Notes under the pieces: model-generated | What the model was told of the DNA's origin: nothing | What the model saw: the letters and a program-made list of their open reading frames with translations, nothing else | Database searches by the model: none | Translations under genes and position numbers: made by a program | Part shown: one piece after another, positions 5,457 to 8,778 of the stretch | Layout of the letters: the number at the start of each line of letters is the position of its first letter | How positions within the stretch are numbered: the first letter of the stretch is position 1 | From: an uncultured Clostridia bacterium | GTDB lineage: Bacteria > Bacillota > Clostridia > TANB77 > CAG-465 | Assembly (NCBI GenBank): GCA_934130325.1 | Contig: CAKOYA010000038.1 | Coordinates: 1-8,778 of the forward strand | Length of the DNA stretch: 8,778 nt | Reading direction: 5' to 3'

Positions 5457-5485
5457 TTGAAAAAATTGTTAAAATCATGTATGAT
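5457..5485 (+). promoter_or_regulatory. Sigma-A-type promoter of the solute-binding protein gene
   Basis: TTGAAA (5457-5462) and TATGAT (5480-5485) are separated by exactly 17 bp, each one base off consensus. Transcription would start near 5492, about 40 nt before the ATG at 5534. The promoter lies wholly outside the palindromic element to its left. Confidence 0.7.
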
Positions 5486-5516
5486 ATGGAAGAAAGATAG
5501 AAGAAAATTGCAAAGA

Positions 5517-5522
5517 AAAGGA
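5517..5522 (+). promoter_or_regulatory. Ribosome binding site that decides the start of the solute-binding protein
   Basis: AAAGGA ends 11 nt before the ATG at 5534 but only 2 nt before the in-frame GTG at 5525. The latter is too close for normal initiation, so the ATG is preferred. Confidence 0.65.
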
Positions 5523-5533
5523 ATGTGATTAAA

Positions 5534-7108
5534 ATGAAATCTAATTTTTTTAAATATGTATTTGCAATATTTGTTATATGCATAATGGTTTTTGCAGTAT
5601 ATAAAATAAAAACAGAAGAAAAGAAAGATGAGCAAAATCAAACAACAGTAGGAACTGAAGAGAAAAAAGTAACAGAAATCACATTAGGAGTAGCATCATT
5701 AGATAGTACTAATCCAATATTGAGTAAAAATAAAAATATACAAGATATATCAAGATTAGTATATGAACCATTAATTCAAATTACATCAGATTATAAAGCA
5801 GAAGGCTGTTTAGCAAAAGAATGGGCTAAGCAAAATGCCACTACATATATAATAAAGCTAAAAGAAAATGTAAGATGGTCAGATGGAGAAAAATTTACTG
5901 CAGAAGATGTAAAATATACAATTGACGTAATAAAAAATTCAAATTCAATTTATACTTCACAAGTAAAAAATATTGATAGTGTAGATATTACAGATGATTA
6001 CACATTAAAAATAAATTTAAATAGTGAAGTTCCATTTTTTGAGTATCAATTAACATTTCCAATAATGTCAAGTCAATTTTTTCAAGATAAAGAATTTAAT
6101 GCAGGCTTAGTGCCAGTAGGAACAGGAATGTATAAATATACAGATGTACAATCTACACATTTAACACTTGAAAAAAATAATAATTGGTGGGATACAAAAA
6201 CAAAATTAACTTTGACAAAAATAACAGTAAATTTATATTCATCATTGGCGGAATTATACAATAGTTTTAAAATGGGAAATTTGGATTTAATAGATACAGA
6301 TAATAGTAATTTACAAGAATATATAGGTACAATAGGATATGCAAAAAAAGAAATGAAAGGTAGAGAACATGTATTTTTAGCACTAAATAATGCGAATACA
6401 TTTTTATCAAGAAAAGAAGTTAGAAAAGCAATATCATATTCTATAGATAAAACAAATATAGTATCAAATGTATTTAATAATCAGTATTTTACATCAAGTT
6501 TTCCATTAGATTATGGTTCATGGATTTATCAAGAACAAGATGCAAGTGCAGGATATAACCCAGATCAGGCTAAAAAGATTTTAACAGATGGAGGCTGGGC
6601 ATATAAAAGTAATTATTGGCAAAAGATCGAAAATTATAAAACTCAAAGATTACAATTAAGTCTTGCAGTAAAAGCAGGTGATTCAAATAGAATTGCTGTA
6701 GCACAAAATATTGCATCACAGCTAGAGGCTCAAGGAATACATGTAAATGTAGTTCAATTGTCAAGTGACCAATATAATAATAGTTTAAATACTAAGAATT
6801 ATGATATGATTTTGTGTAGTATAAATCTTTCATTAACACCAGATTTAACAACATTTTTTGGAGATGGTAACATAGCTAATTATCAAAGTGATGAGGTAAA
6901 ATCAATAATGGATGAGGTCAAAAATACAACAGATGAAGGCACATTGACTAATAAATATAAAAAGTTAGCAGAAATTTATAAAGAAGATGTACCATATATA
7001 AGTTTATATAATAATAAATTTACTGTAGCTTATAGTACTGGATTAAAAGGCGATGTAACGCCAAATTGGTATAATGTATTTTATCATATTTCAGATTGGT
7101 ACAAATAA
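5534..7108 (+). CDS. Family 5 extracellular solute-binding protein (oligopeptide/nickel type), membrane-anchored
   Basis: The 524-residue protein matches the ABC-transporter solute-binding family 5 (OppA/DppA-like): RLVYEPLIQI, then CLAKEWAKQNATTYIIKLKE and VRWSDGEKFTAEDVKYTID in the first 140 residues, FLSRKEVRKAISYSIDK in the middle, and NPDQAKKILTDGGW later. It should capture peptides or related solutes outside the membrane and hand them to an Opp/Dpp-type permease. The N-terminus has one hydrophobic segment (about 8-23) whose Cys16 is preceded by F-V-I, not a lipobox, then a charged Glu/Lys/Gln-rich linker (about 24-48). It therefore looks anchored by an uncleaved helix rather than lipid. 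No permease or ATPase gene is adjacent, so its partners are elsewhere. The ATG at 5534 is chosen over the GTG at 5525 because of ribosome-site spacing. The exact substrate is unknown. Confidence 0.9.
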   Translation: MKSNFFKYVFAIFVICIMVFAVYKIKTEEKKDEQNQTTVGTEEKKVTEITLGVASLDSTNPILSKNKNIQDISRLVYEPLIQITSDYKAEGCLAKEWAKQNATTYIIKLKENVRWSDGEKFTAEDVKYTIDVIKNSNSIYTSQVKNIDSVDITDDYTLKINLNSEVPFFEYQLTFPIMSSQFFQDKEFNAGLVPVGTGMYKYTDVQSTHLTLEKNNNWWDTKTKLTLTKITVNLYSSLAELYNSFKMGNLDLIDTDNSNLQEYIGTIGYAKKEMKGREHVFLALNNANTFLSRKEVRKAISYSIDKTNIVSNVFNNQYFTSSFPLDYGSWIYQEQDASAGYNPDQAKKILTDGGWAYKSNYWQKIENYKTQRLQLSLAVKAGDSNRIAVAQNIASQLEAQGIHVNVVQLSSDQYNNSLNTKNYDMILCSINLSLTPDLTTFFGDGNIANYQSDEVKSIMDEVKNTTDEGTLTNKYKKLAEIYKEDVPYISLYNNKFTVAYSTGLKGDVTPNWYNVFYHISDWYK

Positions 7109-7123
7109 ATTTTCGAAAAAGTA

Positions 7124-7151
7124 TTGACAAAACAAAAATTTGGTATATAAT
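7124..7151 (+). promoter_or_regulatory. Consensus sigma-A promoter of recA
   Basis: TTGACA (7124-7129) and TATAAT (7146-7151) are both perfect consensus, 16 bp apart. The start point should be near 7158, about 40 nt before the recA ATG. It begins only 16 bp after the solute-binding protein stop, with no terminator in between, so some read-through into recA is possible. A 10-bp palindrome TTTTCGAAAA (7110-7119) lies just upstream of the -35. Confidence 0.85.
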
Positions 7152-7159
7152 ACATTTAT

Positions 7160-7173
7160 CAAACAAAAGTTTT
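7160..7173 (+). promoter_or_regulatory. Degenerate LexA-type (SOS) operator candidate at the recA start point
   Basis: CAAACAAAAGTTTT matches the Bacillus-type LexA consensus CGAACRNRYGTTYC at 11 of 14 positions, keeping the AAC-N4-GTT core. It sits at the predicted transcription start, where repressor binding would block initiation. Two mismatches change the flanking G and C, and AT-rich DNA makes partial matches likely, so this is tentative. Confidence 0.35.
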
Positions 7174-7181
7174 ATAAAAAT

Positions 7182-7188
7182 AAGGAGG
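7182..7188 (+). promoter_or_regulatory. Ribosome binding site of recA
   Basis: AAGGAGG lies 8 nt before the ATG at 7197. Together with the promoter it rules out the longer in-frame start at 7140, which falls between the -35 and -10 and so upstream of the transcript. Confidence 0.9.
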
Positions 7189-7196
7189 AAAAAATA

Positions 7197-8252
7197 ATGG
7201 CAGAAAACATAGACAAGAAAAAAGCACTAGAAACAGCACTAAGCCAAATTGAGAAACAATTCGGAAAAGGTTCTGTAATGAAATTAGGAGATTATAAAGC
7301 GATGGAAATAGAAGCAATTCCAACAGGAGCATTGAGCTTAGATATGGCTTTAGGAATTGGTGGACTTCCACGTGGAAGAATAATAGAAATATATGGACCA
7401 GAATCATCTGGTAAAACAACATTAGCATTACATGTAGTAGCAGAAGCTCAAAAAGAAGGTGGAGAAGCAGCATTTATAGATGCAGAACATGCTTTAGACC
7501 CTGTATATGCTAAAAAATTAGGAGTAGATATAGATAATTTAATAGTTTCACAACCAGATACAGGTGAACAAGCACTAGAAATAACAGAAAGTTTAGTAAG
7601 AAGTGGAGCATTAGATGTAATTGTAGTTGACTCTGTTGCAGCATTAGTACCAAAAGCAGAAATTGATGGAGATATGGGAGATTCTCATATGGGGTTACAA
7701 GCAAGATTAATGTCTCAGGCATTACGTAAACTTGCTGGAGCTATTAATAAATCAAAAACAGTTTTAATATTTATAAACCAATTAAGAGAAAAAATAGGAG
7801 TAATGTTTGGAAATCCAGAAACAACAACAGGAGGAAGAGCATTAAAATTCTATGCTTCAGTTAGATTAGATATAAGAAAAGCAGAAAATATTAAACAAGA
7901 TGGAGAAATAAAAGGAAGTAGAACAAGAGTAAAAGTAGTAAAAAATAAAGTAGCACCACCATTCAGAGAAGCAGAATTTGATATAGTATATGGAGAAGGT
8001 ATTTCAAGAGCAGGAAACATATTAGATATGGCTGTAAATATGGATATTATAGAAAAAAGTGGTTCATGGTTTAGTTATAATGGAGAAAGAATTGGACAAG
8101 GTAGAGAAAATGTAAAGAAATACTTAAAACAAAATCCAGAAATATTAGATGAAGTAGAAAGCAAAGTAAGAGCAAATGCAGAAAAAGCTTTTGAAGAAAG
8201 TCTAGGAGAAGAAATACCAGAAATAGATATGGATGATGATGGAGAAGAATAA
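7197..8252 (+). CDS. recA: RecA recombinase
   Basis: RecA binds single-stranded DNA as an ATP-dependent filament, performs homology search and strand exchange, and as a co-protease triggers LexA self-cleavage. The 351-residue length is typical. Walker A is GPESSGKT (67-74), the catalytic Glu is in DAEHALDP (Glu97), and Walker B is VIVVDSVAAL (141-150). DNA-binding loop 1 lies around GDMGDSHMGL (158-167) and loop 2 around REKIGVMFGNPETTTGG (197-213). NQLREKIG and the GGRALKFYAS block are near-invariant in the family. The C-terminal tail is strongly acidic (EEIPEIDMDDDGEE), as in other RecA proteins, where it restrains DNA binding. It has its own consensus promoter, and recX follows after 14 nt, very probably on the same transcript. 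Confidence 0.98.
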   Translation: MAENIDKKKALETALSQIEKQFGKGSVMKLGDYKAMEIEAIPTGALSLDMALGIGGLPRGRIIEIYGPESSGKTTLALHVVAEAQKEGGEAAFIDAEHALDPVYAKKLGVDIDNLIVSQPDTGEQALEITESLVRSGALDVIVVDSVAALVPKAEIDGDMGDSHMGLQARLMSQALRKLAGAINKSKTVLIFINQLREKIGVMFGNPETTTGGRALKFYASVRLDIRKAENIKQDGEIKGSRTRVKVVKNKVAPPFREAEFDIVYGEGISRAGNILDMAVNMDIIEKSGSWFSYNGERIGQGRENVKKYLKQNPEILDEVESKVRANAEKAFEESLGEEIPEIDMDDDGEE

Positions 8253-8266
8253 TATAAGGAGTTATA

Positions 8267-8722
8267 ATGTACAATATAGAAGAATTTGATGAACAAAAAA
8301 CAAAGGTATTAAAATATATTTTATTCAAAAAAAGAACAGAACAAGAAGTTAGAAATAAGTTTTCTAAAACTATATCAGAAGAGTTATTGAATGATATTAT
8401 AGATTATTTAAAAGAAGCCAAATATATAAATGATATTGAGTATTTGGAAAAAACAATAAATAATTATAAATCATTAAAAAACTTATCTCTAAGAGAGTTA
8501 AAATATAAATTGATGTCAAAAGGTGTAGATAAAGATAGTATTGAAAATTACATTTATGAAAATAGAGATGAAATGGAAGAATACGAAAAAAGATCAGCAG
8601 CTAATATATTGTATAAAAAACAAGGCTCAGCAGAACCAGAAGAAATAATACAATATCTTATGAAAAAGGGATATAAGACAGAAAATATTAGAAAAGCAAT
8701 ATCAGAAATGGAAGAAGGATAA
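8267..8722 (+). CDS. recX: RecX, regulatory protein of RecA
   Basis: RecX binds RecA filaments and limits their growth and ATPase or co-protease activity. The 151-residue protein shows the expected all-helical tandem repeats: VLKYILFKKRTEQEVRNKF (about 14-32), with the conserved R-T/S-x-x-E pattern, followed by IIDYLKEAKYINDIEYLEK. A second repeat is LSLRELKYKLMSKGVDKDSIE (about 73-93), and a third is EEIIQYLMKKGYKTENIRKAI (about 125-145). The ATG has AAGGAG (8256-8261) 5 nt upstream, and the gene starts 14 nt after recA, so the pair should be co-transcribed from the recA promoter. Nothing is missing compared with other RecX proteins of 150-270 residues; it is a short member. Confidence 0.9.
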   Translation: MYNIEEFDEQKTKVLKYILFKKRTEQEVRNKFSKTISEELLNDIIDYLKEAKYINDIEYLEKTINNYKSLKNLSLRELKYKLMSKGVDKDSIENYIYENRDEMEEYEKRSAANILYKKQGSAEPEEIIQYLMKKGYKTENIRKAISEMEEG

Positions 8723-8724
8723 TT

Positions 8725-8778
8725 ATGCCAACACTCTTAACATTAGAAACAAAAAAATATTCTATAAAAATTTATAAT
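8725..8778 (+). CDS. Start of an unidentified gene downstream of recX, cut by the window edge
   Basis: An ATG two bases after the recX stop opens a frame of 18 codons (beginning MPTLLTLETKKY, then SIKIYN) that is still open at the right edge. AAGGA (8715-8719), inside the end of recX, lies 5 nt upstream. The tight spacing suggests translation coupled to recX and a third gene of the recA operon. The visible part is too short to assign a family. Confidence 0.55.
   Translation, partial: MPTLLTLETKKYSIKIYN

Larger units (their letters stand above)
5205..5533. other. Gene-free interval: palindromic element plus promoter region
   Basis: No credible gene lies in this 329-bp gap; the open frame crossing its right end on the minus strand is antisense to the start of the next gene. 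It holds the 202-bp near-palindrome (5210-5411) and then an AT-rich stretch with the promoter and ribosome binding site of the solute-binding protein gene. There is no classical terminator with a T-run behind the aspartate kinase, so the palindrome may be what stops that transcript. Confidence 0.8.

Noticed and set aside
5420..5641. Minus-strand open frame across the promoter and start of the solute-binding protein gene
   Set aside because: It gives a low-complexity Phe/Ile/Tyr-rich product, as expected from the reverse of A-rich DNA, and has no supporting ribosome site.
7110..7119. TTTTCGAAAA palindrome before the recA -35 as an operator
   Set aside because: It is only 10 bp, unlike any LexA consensus I know, and such A/T palindromes are frequent at this base composition.
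7140..7196. Longer in-frame N-terminus for RecA starting at 7140
   Set aside because: That start lies between the -35 and -10 of the recA promoter, so it would not be on the transcript. AAGGAGG 8 nt before the ATG at 7197 and normal RecA length support the shorter protein.
1..8778. CRISPR array, rRNA, tRNA or transposase gene
   Set aside because: No regularly spaced direct repeats, no conserved RNA-gene sequence and no transposase-like protein was found in either strand.

Overview
The window is AT-rich DNA with short intergenic gaps, strong AGGAGG-type ribosome binding sites, consensus sigma-A-like promoters, and heavy use of A/T-ending codons (AGA for Arg, ATA for Ile). Together with a recA-recX pair this points to a low-GC Bacillota, most likely a member of Clostridia. 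That assignment is an inference from composition and gene style, not from a species-level marker.

Layout, left to right. (1) The 3' part of an ADP-ribosylglycohydrolase gene on + enters from the left edge and ends at 742. (2) It converges on a one-gene minus-strand unit (792-1391) that encodes an unrecognised 199-residue protein with a possible Cys/His centre. This gene has its own near-consensus promoter (1425-1453), AGGAGG site and terminator (731-771). (3) Upstream on the same strand lies a compact NOP2/Sun-type RNA cytosine-5 methyltransferase (1464-2372). (4) A 213-bp divergent region leads to a + strand five-helix membrane protein of unknown function (2586-3182). A hairpin leader that can also form a pseudoknot separates it from a YihY/BrkB-family membrane protein (3286-4134), which ends at a long G-U-rich terminator hairpin. 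(5) An unusually short aspartate kinase follows (4242-5204).

(6) The 329-bp stretch 5205-5533 holds no gene. It is dominated by a 202-bp near-palindrome (5210-5411): perfect 35-bp outer arms, 22-bp inner arms with one mismatch, and a GC-rich apex. It looks like a miniature transposable element or a large structured RNA, and is the most unusual non-coding object here. The promoter of the next gene follows it. (7) A family 5 oligopeptide-type solute-binding protein (5534-7108) has a membrane anchor rather than a lipobox and no transporter genes beside it. (8) recA (7197-8252) follows a perfect TTGACA/TATAAT promoter with a degenerate LexA-like site near the expected transcription start. recX (8267-8722) is 14 nt downstream, and the first 18 codons of a further gene run off the right edge.

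Functionally this is mostly housekeeping: recombination and its modulator, RNA methylation, aspartate-family amino-acid synthesis and peptide capture. The unexplained items are the 199-residue protein, the palindromic element, the leader before the YihY gene and the reduced aspartate kinase. I found no CRISPR array, rRNA, tRNA, intact transposase or complete novel multi-gene system.
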